From: UBA6918 sp040754425
GTDB lineage: Bacteria > Pseudomonadota > Gammaproteobacteria > Burkholderiales > Thiobacillaceae
DNA length: 58,298 bases
Direction of reading: 5' to 3'
Assembly: GCA_040754425.1 (NCBI GenBank)
Contig: JBFMCR010000002.1
Location: 1-58,298 of the forward strand
Below, piece by piece: positions 13,294 through 24,306 of this stretch (position 1 is the stretch's first letter; each line of letters begins with the position of its first letter). The notes beneath the pieces were generated by a model. That model made no database searches. It was not told the DNA's origin and worked only from the letters and a program-made list of their open reading frames with translations. A program made the position numbers and the translations under genes.

Positions 13294-14330
13294 ATTCAGT
13301 CGGTTTGTGCCCAGCGTTTGCCCCCTTGGGCCGATGAGCCCGCATTATTGCAAGGCAGGGAATCATGGACGAAATACTCACAGAATCGTTTGTTGGTATT
13401 GACGTCTCCAAAGCGACGTTGGATGTCTGTATTGAGCCCTCTGGGGCGGGAATGCAAGTGACCTACGATGAGACCGGGGTCGAGGAGTTGGTGGCACGCC
13501 TGCAAGAAATCGCCCCTGCTTTGGTGGTGCTCGAGGCCACTGGCAGACTGGAAGTGCGCATCGCGACCGCCTTGGCCGGTAAAAAACTGCCGGTCGCCGT
13601 GGTCAATCCGCGCCAGGTACGCGACTTCGCCAAAGCCACCGGACAGCTGGCCAAGGGCGACCGGGTCGATGCGGCGGTGCTGGCGGCCTTTGCCAAGGCC
13701 ATTCGACCGCAGGTCCGCCCGCTCAAGGATGAGGAAAGCCGTGCCCTGGACGACATGGTTGACCGGCGCCGGCAGTTGATTGGGATGCGGGTTTAAGAGA
13801 CGCTCCGGCTTGGCTCGGCAGCCTCGAAACCGCTGCAAAAAAGCCTGAAAAAGCACATTGCTTGGCTGGACAAGCAGATTGACGAGGCAGACCGTGACCT
13901 GACCAGGCGGTTGCGTGAATCGGATGTCTGGCGGGCCAAGGACGACCTGTTGAAGAGCATTCCAGGCGTCGGGGCGGTGACCACGGTGACGCTGCTGGCC
14001 AAATGCCCGGAATTGGGCACACTCAACCGCCGGGAGATCGCCGCGCTGGTCGGCGTGGCGCCGCTGGCAAACGATAGTGGCAGACGCCAAGGCAAGCGTT
14101 TCATCTGGGGCGGAAGGGCTGAAGTTCGCGCTGTGCTGTATATGGCGGCCGTCTCTGCGATGCGCTGTAACGAAGTCATCAAGGCGTTCGCCGAACGCCT
14201 CAAGAAGGCCGGTAAACCGCCCAAGGTGGTCATCGTCGCTTGCATGAGAAAGTTGCTCACCATCATGAACTCTATGCTGAAGAACAATACCCCTTGGACA
14301 TCAGAATTCGCTTGACTCGGAACACGGTTG
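13294..14330 (+). mobile_element. IS110-family insertion sequence, transposase interrupted
   Basis: About 1.04 kb carrying one IS110-type transposase frame. No clear terminal inverted repeats are seen, as usual for most of this family. The boundaries are set by where the split palindromic repeat stops and resumes, so they are approximate by a few bases. The non-coding parts are 71 bp on the left and about 15 bp on the right. Known IS110-family members often target hairpin repeats, which fits this location. Confidence 0.78.
13365..14315 (+). pseudogene. IS110-family transposase with an in-frame stop
   Basis: The reading frame would encode 316 residues but has TAA at 13794-13796 after RRRQLIGMRV. 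The frame continues unchanged as ETLRLGSAASKPLQKSLKKHIAWLDKQID, so this is a nonsense change, not a frameshift. The N-terminal RuvC-like DEDD domain (FVGIDVSKATLDVC, EATGRLE, KGDRVDAAVLAAF) lies before the stop. The C-terminal Transposase_20 domain (IPGVGAVTTVTLLA, VGVAPLANDSGRRQGKR with the likely nucleophilic Ser) lies after it. TAA could derive from CAA or GAA by one substitution. The element is probably immobile unless read-through occurs. Confidence 0.9.
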
Positions 14331-14361
14331 CTCTCCCGCGGGGAGAGGGCCGGGGAGAGGG
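14331..14361. repeat. Right half of the palindromic repeat split by the IS110 element
   Basis: It begins CTCTCCCGCGGGGAGAGG and continues GCCGGGGAGAGGG. It is complementary to the left arm at 13273-13293, so the uninterrupted unit would form one long GC hairpin. 14362-14414 holds nothing else recognisable. Confidence 0.7.
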
Positions 14362-14414
14362 AACGGGTACGGCTGCTGCGTTCATGATTCTGGTGGGCGC
14401 AGCCGCCATGTCCG

Positions 14415-14849
14415 TCAGCGCGGCTGATGGTGCCGGAGCAGTTTTTGCAGCGCGGCCTTCACTTCGCCTTCTTCCATCGCTTCGCTGGCGGATTCGAATG
14501 CCTGCTTTGCCGCGGCCGGGAGCGGCTGCTTGCTGCGGGGCGGCGGCGCCTTGCGCGAGTTTCCCGGCTGCACTTTCACGCTTACCCGGCGCACGGCCAG
14601 GCCGCGCTTTTGCAGCGCGTCGGCCAGATTCTGCGCCTCCAGCCTGAGCCGGCTGGCGATGGCGCCGTTGCGGCACAGTATGCGCAGTTCGCCTTCTTCC
14701 AGCGCCACGACCTGGGCTTCGCCGCGAAACCGAGCCGGCAATGCCGCGTCGAAATGCTTTTGCAGGGCGGCCAGCGCCTGGGCCTGGCGCACGGCAGGCA
14801 GGTCCTGCAGCAGCTCACTCAGACGCCGGGCCAAGGCGCTCCCCTTCAC
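14415..14849 (-). CDS. DUF721 (DciA-like) protein
   Basis: A 144-residue basic protein. The first 90 residues have the DUF721 pattern: SELLQDLPAVRQAQALAALQKHFDAALP, then ARFRGEAQVVALEEGELRILCRNGAIASRLRLEAQNLADALQKRG. The C-terminal 45 residues are low-complexity and basic, then a helical segment. DUF721 proteins include DciA, which loads the replicative helicase in bacteria lacking DnaC. The gene is divergent from secA, a placement that recurs in betaproteobacteria, with 68 bp between the starts. Function as DciA is inferred from the domain only. Confidence 0.8.
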   Translation of the reverse strand: MKGSALARRLSELLQDLPAVRQAQALAALQKHFDAALPARFRGEAQVVALEEGELRILCRNGAIASRLRLEAQNLADALQKRGLAVRRVSVKVQPGNSRKAPPPRSKQPLPAAAKQAFESASEAMEEGEVKAALQKLLRHHQPR

Positions 14850-14917
14850 CGGGCGGCAACAGTCGCTGTGTTAAAATCAGCTGATTTACTGGCACTTTTC
14901 GGGGCATTCCGCTTCCC
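14850..14917. promoter_or_regulatory. Divergent promoter region of the DUF721 gene and secA
   Basis: A 68-bp spacer between two divergent starts. TGTTAAAAT (14869-14877) is a plausible extended -10 element for secA. No convincing -35 or operator is visible. I see no SecM-like leader gene. Confidence 0.35.
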
Positions 14918-17647
<2,730 letters not shown>

Positions 17648-17650
17648 CCC

Positions 17651-18814
17651 CTAAAGCCTGTGCCGGCGGTCGCCGAACAGGAAGGCGCTCGGGCAGGGTG
17701 CGTTTTTCACCATGCCGATCACCTTGAACAGTTCACCCATTTCCGCCGGTGACAGCAGTTTCTGCACGCCCGCCGACAGCGGCAAATAGGCCGCGGCCGA
17801 GTCCGCCGGCATTTCCGCCAGCAGCGCGGTGATGCCGGCGCCCAGCAGGAAATTCGCCTGGGTGGTGTAGCCGCAGACATCCAGCCCGGCTTTTAGGCCG
17901 GCATCGGCGACGGCGGTGAAATCCACGTGCGCGGTGAGGTCGCAAAGGCCCGGCAGGCAGAAAGGGTCGTCCAGGGCATGATGGCGGTAATGCGCGCGCA
18001 GGGTGCCCATGTGCCGCTGCGGGTGGTAGTACTCGCTGCGCCCGAAGCCGTAATCGACGAACAGCAGCAAGCCGGACTCCAGGCGCTCGGCCAGGCTTTT
18101 CACCAGCGCCGGCGCGGCCAGGTTGATCTCGCTCACATAGCCTGCCGGAAGATCGAGTGCGCGGGCCTGGTCCTGCAGCGCGGGGTCGGCAATGGGACGA
18201 TCCTGCCAGGCAAACTTTCCCCCTCCCGCGGGGAGAGGGGGTGAGGGCGCCGCCGGCTCCCACCGCACCCCGCGTTCCATCGGCCCGTTTTCGGTCCAAT
18301 GGATGAGGTGCACCGGCAAGGCATCCAACACTTCGTTGCCGAATATCACGCCAAAGAAGTGCTCGGGGAGGTTGTCCAGCCACCGCACCCGGCCGGCGAA
18401 GGCTTGCAGGGTCTCCTGCTGCCGCGCCCGCAAGCCCCCGCTCACTTCCAGAATCGAATAAGGAATCTCCGCATCCTGCGCGCGCAGTTCGTCGAGGATC
18501 TGTGCGGCCAGCAGTCCCGTGCCTGCTCCCAGCTCCAGTATGCCGCCGCCCGTTTGCCTCAGCACTTGGGCAAACTGCCGCGCCAGCGCACGGCCGAACA
18601 GCGGCGAAATCTCGGGGGCGGTGACGAAGTCGCCGCCTGCGCCGAACTTCTCTGCGCCGCCGCTGTAATAGCCCAGCCCCGGCGCGTACAGAACCAGTTC
18701 CATGTAGCGTGCAAACGGTATCCAGCCGGTGTTCGCTTCGATCTCGGCGCGGATGAGATGGGACAGCTTGCGGCTGGTTTCGAGCTGTTCCGGGGCGGGG
18801 ACGGGCAAGGACAT
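17651..18814 (-). CDS. Class I SAM methyltransferase, MidA/NDUFAF7 (DUF185) family
   Basis: A 387-residue protein. The N-terminal helical part (SRKLSHLIRAEIEANTGWIPFARYMELVLYAPGLGYYSGG) and the SAM loop GGGILELGAGTGLLAAQIL (about 88-106) identify the DUF185 family, with GNEVLDALPVH after it. The mitochondrial relative NDUFAF7 dimethylates an arginine of complex I; the bacterial substrate is not established. The start chosen is MSLPVPAPEQ; longer upstream frames overlap the divergent SDR gene. Residues around APSPPLPAGGGK are encoded by a palindromic repeat inserted in frame (18217-18247), so a low-complexity loop has been added to the protein. Confidence 0.88.
   Translation of the reverse strand: MSLPVPAPEQLETSRKLSHLIRAEIEANTGWIPFARYMELVLYAPGLGYYSGGAEKFGAGGDFVTAPEISPLFGRALARQFAQVLRQTGGGILELGAGTGLLAAQILDELRAQDAEIPYSILEVSGGLRARQQETLQAFAGRVRWLDNLPEHFFGVIFGNEVLDALPVHLIHWTENGPMERGVRWEPAAPSPPLPAGGGKFAWQDRPIADPALQDQARALDLPAGYVSEINLAAPALVKSLAERLESGLLLFVDYGFGRSEYYHPQRHMGTLRAHYRHHALDDPFCLPGLCDLTAHVDFTAVADAGLKAGLDVCGYTTQANFLLGAGITALLAEMPADSAAAYLPLSAGVQKLLSPAEMGELFKVIGMVKNAPCPSAFLFGDRRHRL
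18217..18247. repeat. Palindromic repeat inside the methyltransferase gene
   Basis: CCCCCTCCCGCGGGGAGAGG followed by GGGTGAGGG is the same C/G-rich hairpin unit as the one split by the IS110 element (13273 and 14331). It stays in frame within coding sequence. Confidence 0.8.
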
Positions 18815-18868
18815 GCGCGGGCGGTTTTGTCGGATAATCGAGCGTGAAGCATACAACGGGAATTCCAG

Positions 18869-19621
18869 ATGAGCGGCGAGCCTCCTCCCCTGACCATCCT
18901 CATCACCGGCGGCTCCAGGCGGGTGGGCGCGGCGATTGCGCGCCTCATGCATGCCGGCGGCGCCAGTCTCATGATCCATTACCGCAGTTCGGCGAAGGAG
19001 GCACGCGCCTTGCAGGAAGAACTCAATGCCGTGCGCGGGAATTCGGTGGCGCTGATCCAGGCCGATCTGCTCGACACGCCGGTGCTGCCCAGCCTGGTGT
19101 CGCAAACCGTGGCGACCTTCGGCAGGCTCGACGTGCTGGTCAACAATGCCTCGAGCTTTTATCCCACGCCGGTCGGCAGCATCGGCGAAAAGGACTGGGT
19201 GGACCTGATGGGCTCCAACCTCAAGGCGCCGATGTTCCTGTCCCAGGCTGCTGCCCCCGAACTGAAAAAAAACCACGGCTGCATCGTCAACATCACCGAC
19301 ATCCATGCCGACCGGCCGATGAAGAACTATCTCGTCTATTCCGTCGCCAAGGCCGGTCTGGTGGGGTTGACCAAGTCGCTGGCGCGCGAGCTTGCGCCGA
19401 ATGTGCGCGTCAACGGCGTCGCCCCCGGGCCCATCATGTGGCCGGAGGACAATCCCGATTTCGACGAAGTCACGCGCCAGCGCATCGTGTCGCACACCAT
19501 GCTCAAGCGCGCCGGCACGCCGTCCGACATCGCCCGCGCCGTGCGTTTCTTCATCGAGGACGCGCCCTTCGTTTCCGGGCAGATACTGGCGGTGGACGGG
19601 GGGAGGAGCGCGAAGCTTTAA
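18869..19621 (+). CDS. Short-chain dehydrogenase, pteridine reductase (FolM/PTR1)-like
   Basis: A 250-residue Rossmann-fold reductase. The cofactor loop is ILITGGSRRVGAAIARLM (TGxxxRxG with two Arg, typical of pteridine reductases and favouring NADPH). NNASSFYPTPVG follows, then the catalytic YSVAKAG (Tyr and Lys) and the C-terminal VAPGPIMWPEDN. Relatives reduce dihydrobiopterin or dihydrofolate (FolM). The gene is divergent from the methyltransferase gene, with 54 bp between the starts. No folate or molybdopterin genes are next to it, so the substrate is inferred only from the TGGSRRVG-type motif. Confidence 0.85.
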   Translation: MSGEPPPLTILITGGSRRVGAAIARLMHAGGASLMIHYRSSAKEARALQEELNAVRGNSVALIQADLLDTPVLPSLVSQTVATFGRLDVLVNNASSFYPTPVGSIGEKDWVDLMGSNLKAPMFLSQAAAPELKKNHGCIVNITDIHADRPMKNYLVYSVAKAGLVGLTKSLARELAPNVRVNGVAPGPIMWPEDNPDFDEVTRQRIVSHTMLKRAGTPSDIARAVRFFIEDAPFVSGQILAVDGGRSAKL

Positions 19622-19776
19622 CCCGGATAATCCATTATTGATCCGAAGCGAATGAGCTTGACGCTCCCCCCGCTTGCCGGGGAGGGGCATGAAGCCGGTA
19701 AGCTCGACCGGCAGCAATGGCCGAAAGCGGACCTCGGCCTTTGTCAGGCCAAATGTCCGCTTCGGGGTTATGCAAG

Positions 19777-22038
19777 TCAGAATTTCACATTCATCCCCAC
19801 ATAAAACGACCGCCCCATGCCCGGTACCGGGGTGCCCCACTGCGGGAAGTTGCCGGGCGGCGGGTTCATCGCCATGGTGGTGCCCTGGCCGAGGTAGGCG
19901 CCGCCGAGCGGCAGGGAGTAGAACCTGTCGAACAGGTTCTCGATGCCGACGTCCAGCCGCACCTGTTTCCACTCGTAGCTGCTGCGGATGTTGAACAGGC
20001 TGTAGCCGTCGGTTTCCATCTCGTTTCTGACGTCCGACACGTCGCTCTTGGCCGCGACGAACTGGCCTTCGATGGTGTTGGTCCAGCGTCCCCGTTTTTG
20101 CGTGAGCGCGAGTTTGGCGTTGAGCGGCATGATGTTGTAGAGGTCGTCGCCGGTGTCGCGGTTTTCGCCGCGGACGTAGTTCACCAATCCGCTGACGGTG
20201 AAGTCGCCGTACTGCCGGGTGCGGGCGACGAGCGCCTTGCCGGAAAGGTCTACGCCATAGAGCCTGGCCGACTCGTTGACGTACTGCAGCACGTTGAAGG
20301 CGCCGGGGACGCAGACGCCGAAGCAGCGCGCGTCGATGAAGTCTTTGACATGGCTGTAGAAGGGCGCCACGCGCAGGTTCCAGGTCTTGGCGCCGGCGTC
20401 GTGCCAGTCGGCGGCGGCGCTCAGAGTGTGGGCGATTTCGGGCTTGAGGTCGATGTCACCGACATAGCCGTTGCCGTCGCCGACGAAGTTGTTCATCGTC
20501 GCGGCCATGGGCCAGGTGGACCAGGTGTAGCGCTCGTACAGGCTGGGCGAGCGGGTCTTCTGCGCGATGCCGGCCTCATAGGTTTGCGTGGCGTCGGGGG
20601 TGAATCGCGCCAGCGCGGAAAGGTCCCAGTTGTGGTCGGTCTTGTCGTGGCTTTGCGCGTTGAAGGCGGCCGCATCGACGAGCGTGGGGCCGAGCACGGT
20701 GTCGTAACCGCGCACGTTGCCCGTGTCCATCTTCACGGTTTCGTGGCGCAGGCCCAGCACGCTGGTCCATTGCGCGCCGTGCTTCGCTTCCCATTCGCCG
20801 AACACGGCGTAGCGGTCGCGCTCGCCGTCATTGATGTTCCAGAAAGTGCCCGGCCACATGCCCGCACCGGAGGGCGGCCACCAGTCGTCCAGGCGGTAGG
20901 TCTGGATCTCGCCGCCCACGCGCAGGATGTCGCCCCGGCCCAGCAGGATGTCGCCGCCGAGCGAAACGCCGGTGTTCTCGCCGTCGGTATACATGGGCAT
21001 GCCGGCCGCACAGGTGGGGCCGATCGGCGCGCAGGGCGTGCCGTTGGGCACACCCGGCCCGCCGGAGGCGGTGCCATACCAATAGCGCTTGTCCTCGCCG
21101 AAGTCCATTTCATGCTGGGTGTGTTCGTACCAGGCGCGCGCCTTGAGCGTGCCCCACACGTTCTTGCCGGTGTAGGCCAGGTTGAACCGGTCGCTGACGT
21201 TGTCCGTCATGTCCATGCGCTGGTTGGGATAGTTCTCATAGGGAATGTGCTGGCGGCCGTATTTGAATTCGACCAGGTCGGTATCGCCCTTCCATGCCAG
21301 GGTGAGGGACTGATTGACGGACTTGTAGGCAGTGGAGCCGACTTCGTCCAGATCCAGCGTGTGGCCGGCGCGCCCGGTGAAGGTGTAGGTCTTGAAGTCG
21401 TCGCCCGCATTGTAGTTGTCCGACTTGGCGCTTGCGCCGGTGTAATTGATGCTGAACCGTTCGCTCGCCAGGGTGGCGGACAAATTGCCGCCGACCGCAT
21501 TGCCGTTGCTGCGGTAGAACACGCCGGCCTCGCCCTTGAGCAGCCTGCCCTGGCCGGGCTTGGCGAACTCGGGCGGCGCGAATTCGACCACGATGCTGCC
21601 GCCTATGCTGTCGCCGCCGACGCTGACCGGGCCGGCGCCGCTGTAGACCATGATCTTCGCCACCGCGCTCGGGTCGATGTAGGAAAGCGGGGAATTCATG
21701 TGATTGGGACAGGCGGCGATGAGGTCCATGCCATCGACCTTGATGCGCAGGCGATCGTCCGCCAGGCCGCGTATCGAGGGCAGGCTGGACACGCCGCCGG
21801 CGCCGTACAGGCTCACGCCGGGCAGCTCGCGCAACAGGCTGGCGGTGTCGCTGGTGGCGGGGCGCAGACTTTGCAAAGTGGCCGCATCCAGCGTCGATTC
21901 GCTGAGCGACGCGGCCGAGGCATCGGGTTTCGCGCCCTTGACGATGACTTCCGGCAGGGCTACGAAATCATCCGCGGCAGGGGTGGCAAAAGGCAGGGCG
22001 GCAATCGCCGCCGACAGCGTGGCGAGTTTGAAAGACAC
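19777..22038 (-). CDS. TonB-dependent outer-membrane receptor (copper-receptor-like)
   Basis: A 753-residue protein: signal peptide (first about 22 residues), plug domain with LRELPGVSLYGAGGVSSLPSIRGLADDRLRIKVDGMDL, a 22-strand barrel, and the terminal FYVGMNVKF ending in Phe as outer-membrane proteins do. The plug contains CPNHMNSPLSYIDP, a Cys/His/Met cluster like that in the OprC/NosA copper receptors, so copper is a reasonable guess. The barrel insert also has paired Cys (NGTPCAPIGPTC and ARCFGVC). Energy would come from a TonB such as the one at 26180. Two dyads lie just upstream (22099-22164) and may be operators. Confidence 0.88.
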   Translation of the reverse strand: MSFKLATLSAAIAALPFATPAADDFVALPEVIVKGAKPDASAASLSESTLDAATLQSLRPATSDTASLLRELPGVSLYGAGGVSSLPSIRGLADDRLRIKVDGMDLIAACPNHMNSPLSYIDPSAVAKIMVYSGAGPVSVGGDSIGGSIVVEFAPPEFAKPGQGRLLKGEAGVFYRSNGNAVGGNLSATLASERFSINYTGASAKSDNYNAGDDFKTYTFTGRAGHTLDLDEVGSTAYKSVNQSLTLAWKGDTDLVEFKYGRQHIPYENYPNQRMDMTDNVSDRFNLAYTGKNVWGTLKARAWYEHTQHEMDFGEDKRYWYGTASGGPGVPNGTPCAPIGPTCAAGMPMYTDGENTGVSLGGDILLGRGDILRVGGEIQTYRLDDWWPPSGAGMWPGTFWNINDGERDRYAVFGEWEAKHGAQWTSVLGLRHETVKMDTGNVRGYDTVLGPTLVDAAAFNAQSHDKTDHNWDLSALARFTPDATQTYEAGIAQKTRSPSLYERYTWSTWPMAATMNNFVGDGNGYVGDIDLKPEIAHTLSAAADWHDAGAKTWNLRVAPFYSHVKDFIDARCFGVCVPGAFNVLQYVNESARLYGVDLSGKALVARTRQYGDFTVSGLVNYVRGENRDTGDDLYNIMPLNAKLALTQKRGRWTNTIEGQFVAAKSDVSDVRNEMETDGYSLFNIRSSYEWKQVRLDVGIENLFDRFYSLPLGGAYLGQGTTMAMNPPPGNFPQWGTPVPGMGRSFYVGMNVKF

Positions 22039-22098
22039 GATATTCTCCGCGAGTTTTTATGCCCGCCGAATTCTACGGAGAAGCGCGCGCCACAAGCT

Positions 22099-22164
22099 GC
22101 GACATGATGTCGCGCCCGCATGATGGGTTTTGTCGGTCGATGCCGGCGCAAGGCACGACAAAAC
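22099..22164 (-). promoter_or_regulatory. Two inverted repeats upstream of the TonB-dependent receptor
   Basis: GCGACAT-G-ATGTCGC (22099-22113) is a perfect 15-nt dyad about 60 bp upstream of the receptor start. GTTTTGTCG (22127-22135) and CGACAAAAC (22156-22164) form a second, perfect 9-bp dyad with a 20-nt loop. Either could be an operator or a 5'UTR hairpin. I found no cobalamin-riboswitch core. Confidence 0.5.
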
Positions 22165-22288
22165 GGTGCGTAAACGTCCCCCGTTTCAGGCGGGACGAAT
22201 CGCCAGGGCTGCGTCGGCGGCTCGGGCACGCCCATCAACCCCGGCCCGGCTGCCCGTATAATTGCCGTTTTCGGCTTTTCCGCTTTCC

Positions 22289-23665
22289 ATGCACATCCAC
22301 ATCCTGGGCATTTGCGGCACCTTCATGGGTGGCATCGCCGCCATTGCCAGAGAGTCCGGACACACCGTCACCGGCTGCGACGCCAACGTCTATCCGCCCA
22401 TGTCCGACCAGCTCTCCGCGCTGGGCATCGAACTGATCGAGGGCTTCGACGCCGACCAGGTCAAGCTCAACCCGGATATCTATGTCATCGGCAACATGGT
22501 GTCGCGCGGCAAGCAGCCGCTGATGGAGGAAATCCTCAACCGCGGCCTGCCCTACACTTCCGGCCCGCAGTGGCTGGCGGAAAACGTGCTGCGCGACAAG
22601 TGGGTGCTGGCAGCAGCCGGCACGCACGGTAAGACCACGACGTCCTCGATGCTGGCCTGGATCCTGGAATACGCCGGCATGAAGCCGGGCTTCCTCATCG
22701 GCGGCGTGCCGGCCAATTTCGATTTTTCCGCGCGCCTGGGCGAAACGCCGTTCTTCGTGATCGAGGCCGACGAATACGACACCGCCTTCTTCGACAAGCG
22801 TTCCAAGTTCGTGCATTACCGCCCGCGCACCGCGATCCTCAACAACCTGGAATTCGACCACGCGGACATCTTTGCCGATCTGGCTGCCATCGAAACCCAG
22901 TTCCATCACCTGGTGCGCACCGTGCCGGGCAACGGCCTCATCGTCGCCAACAGCGGCGAGGAAAGCCTTGACCGCGTATTGAGCAGAGGCTGCTGGTCGC
23001 CAGTGGAAAAATTCGGTGCTTCGGGCTGGACGTCAAAAGGTGGCGACAGCGATTTCGAAGTGCAGCTCGACGGCAAGAAGCAGGGCAGCGTGAAATGGGA
23101 TCTCCTGGGCGAGCACAACCGCATGAACGCGCTCGCCGCCATCGCCGCCGCGCGCCATGCCGGGGTCGCGCCTGCCGTCGCCTGCGAAGCGCTGGGCGAA
23201 TTCAAGAACGTCAAGCGCCGCATGGAAGTGAAGGGCGTGGTGAACGGCGTCACCGTGTACGACGATTTCGCCCACCACCCCACCGCGGTCGAAACCACGC
23301 TCAAGGGCCTGCGCGCCAAGGTCGGCAGGAAGGCGCGCATCATCGCCGTGCTGGAACCGCGCTCCAACACCATGAAAATGGGTACGCTGAAAAACCAGCT
23401 GCCCGACAGCCTCAGGGATGCCGACGACATTTTCGTCTACACCCATGATCTGGGCTGGGATGCGCGCTCTGTGTTCAGCCACCAGCACGTCAAGGCCCAC
23501 CTGCACGAAAACCTCACGCGCCTGGTCAATGCAGTGGTGCGCGCCGCGCACAGCGGCGACCACGTCCTGGTGATGAGCAACGGGGCGTTTGGCGGCATCC
23601 ATAAAAAACTATTGGATGCGCTGGCGCCGCCGCTGAAGACTTCGCTTTATGGGGAATGGCACTGA
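22289..23665 (+). CDS. mpl: UDP-MurNAc:L-Ala-gamma-D-Glu-meso-DAP ligase (Mpl)
   Basis: A 458-residue Mur ligase that reuses the murein tripeptide by attaching it to UDP-N-acetylmuramate in the cytoplasm. It starts MHIHILGICGTFMGGIAAIA (UDP-binding N-domain). The ATP loop is AAAGTHGKTTTSSML (about 112-126), followed by VIEADEYDTAFFDKR, the NNLEFDHADIF block, and KRRMEVKGVVNGVTVYDDFAHHPTAV in the C-terminal domain. ATG 22289 was preferred to 22262 because it begins the family N-terminus. Its stop overlaps the next start (TGATG). The cell-wall link with dacB (PBP4), which releases such peptides, is functional rather than operonic. Confidence 0.96.
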   Translation: MHIHILGICGTFMGGIAAIARESGHTVTGCDANVYPPMSDQLSALGIELIEGFDADQVKLNPDIYVIGNMVSRGKQPLMEEILNRGLPYTSGPQWLAENVLRDKWVLAAAGTHGKTTTSSMLAWILEYAGMKPGFLIGGVPANFDFSARLGETPFFVIEADEYDTAFFDKRSKFVHYRPRTAILNNLEFDHADIFADLAAIETQFHHLVRTVPGNGLIVANSGEESLDRVLSRGCWSPVEKFGASGWTSKGGDSDFEVQLDGKKQGSVKWDLLGEHNRMNALAAIAAARHAGVAPAVACEALGEFKNVKRRMEVKGVVNGVTVYDDFAHHPTAVETTLKGLRAKVGRKARIIAVLEPRSNTMKMGTLKNQLPDSLRDADDIFVYTHDLGWDARSVFSHQHVKAHLHENLTRLVNAVVRAAHSGDHVLVMSNGAFGGIHKKLLDALAPPLKTSLYGEWH

Positions 23666-24219
23666 TGCTGCTTTATATTCACGGATTCAATTCCACCTCC
23701 GGTTCCGGCAAGGCGCAGGCGCTGAAGAAATGGCTAAAAGTGCAGGGGCGCGGCGATGAGTGGGCCTGCCCCGACCTGCCGCACCAGCCCGCGGCCGCCG
23801 TCGCGGAACTGTCGCGTCTCATCGAGTCGGCCAAGGAACCGGTCAAGCTGATCGGTTCATCCCTGGGCGGCTTCTATGCCACGGTGCTGGCCGGCCGCTA
23901 TGGTCTCAGGGCCGTGCTCATCAACCCCGCGGTGCACCCGCAGCTTTTGCTGCGCGAGGCGCTGGGCCCGCAGAAGAACTGGCACACCGGCGAGGAGTAC
24001 GAGTTCACCCAGTCGCACCTCAATGCCCTTGCCGCCATGGACGAGCCGGCGCCCGCTTGCCCCACCAACCTGCTCCTGCTGGTGGAAACCGGAGACGAGG
24101 TGCTGGACTACCGGGACGCGGTGGCGTATTACCGCGAAGCCCACCAGATCATCCTGCAGGGCGGCGACCACGGCTTCACGCGCTTTACCGACCTGCTGCC
24201 GTTTATCGATAGTTTTTAA
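23665..24219 (+). CDS. yqiA: YqiA-family alpha/beta-hydrolase esterase (UPF0227)
   Basis: A 184-residue small alpha/beta hydrolase. LLYIHGFNSTSGSGKAQAL is the oxyanion region, GSSLGGFYATVLA holds the nucleophile Ser, VETGDEVLDYRDAV the Asp and GGDHGFTRF the His. YqiA of E. coli is an esterase for short acyl esters; the physiological substrate is unknown. ATG 23665 was chosen because it overlaps the mpl stop (TGATG) and has GGGGA about 9 bp upstream; ATG 23656 is possible. It is followed by an intergenic hairpin repeat and the RNB nuclease gene. Confidence 0.9.
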   Translation: MLLYIHGFNSTSGSGKAQALKKWLKVQGRGDEWACPDLPHQPAAAVAELSRLIESAKEPVKLIGSSLGGFYATVLAGRYGLRAVLINPAVHPQLLLREALGPQKNWHTGEEYEFTQSHLNALAAMDEPAPACPTNLLLLVETGDEVLDYRDAVAYYREAHQIILQGGDHGFTRFTDLLPFIDSF

Positions 24220-24228
24220 GAACCCCGA

Positions 24229-24303
24229 TTAACAGGGAGGTTAAGAGAGGCATGGGAGTAAACACTTTCCGTACCTCCCTTGCCTCCCCTTCCTCCCTGT
24301 AAA
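24229..24303. repeat. Purine/pyrimidine hairpin repeat, copy 1
   Basis: The left arm is TTAACAGGGAGGTTAAGAGA followed by GGCATGGGAG. The right arm has repeated CCTCCC units ending in TCCTCCCTGTAAA. The centre is GAGTAAACAC. The right arm ends 3 bp before the start codon of the RNB nuclease gene, leaving no Shine-Dalgarno of its own there. Related copies are at 30069, 44855 and 49966. Confidence 0.85.
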
Positions 24304-24306
24304 TAT

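Noticed and set aside
13365..14315. Frameshift in the IS110 transposase
   Set aside because: Both parts are in the same frame; the break is a single in-frame TAA.
19717..22107. A 796-codon plus-strand open frame over the TonB receptor
   Set aside because: It is antisense to a clear receptor with signal peptide and terminal Phe. Its composition (Gly, Ala, Val, His-rich) is the usual shadow of a high-GC gene.
22039..22240. Cobalamin riboswitch before the TonB receptor
   Set aside because: No B12-box or conserved riboswitch core could be found; only simple dyads are present.
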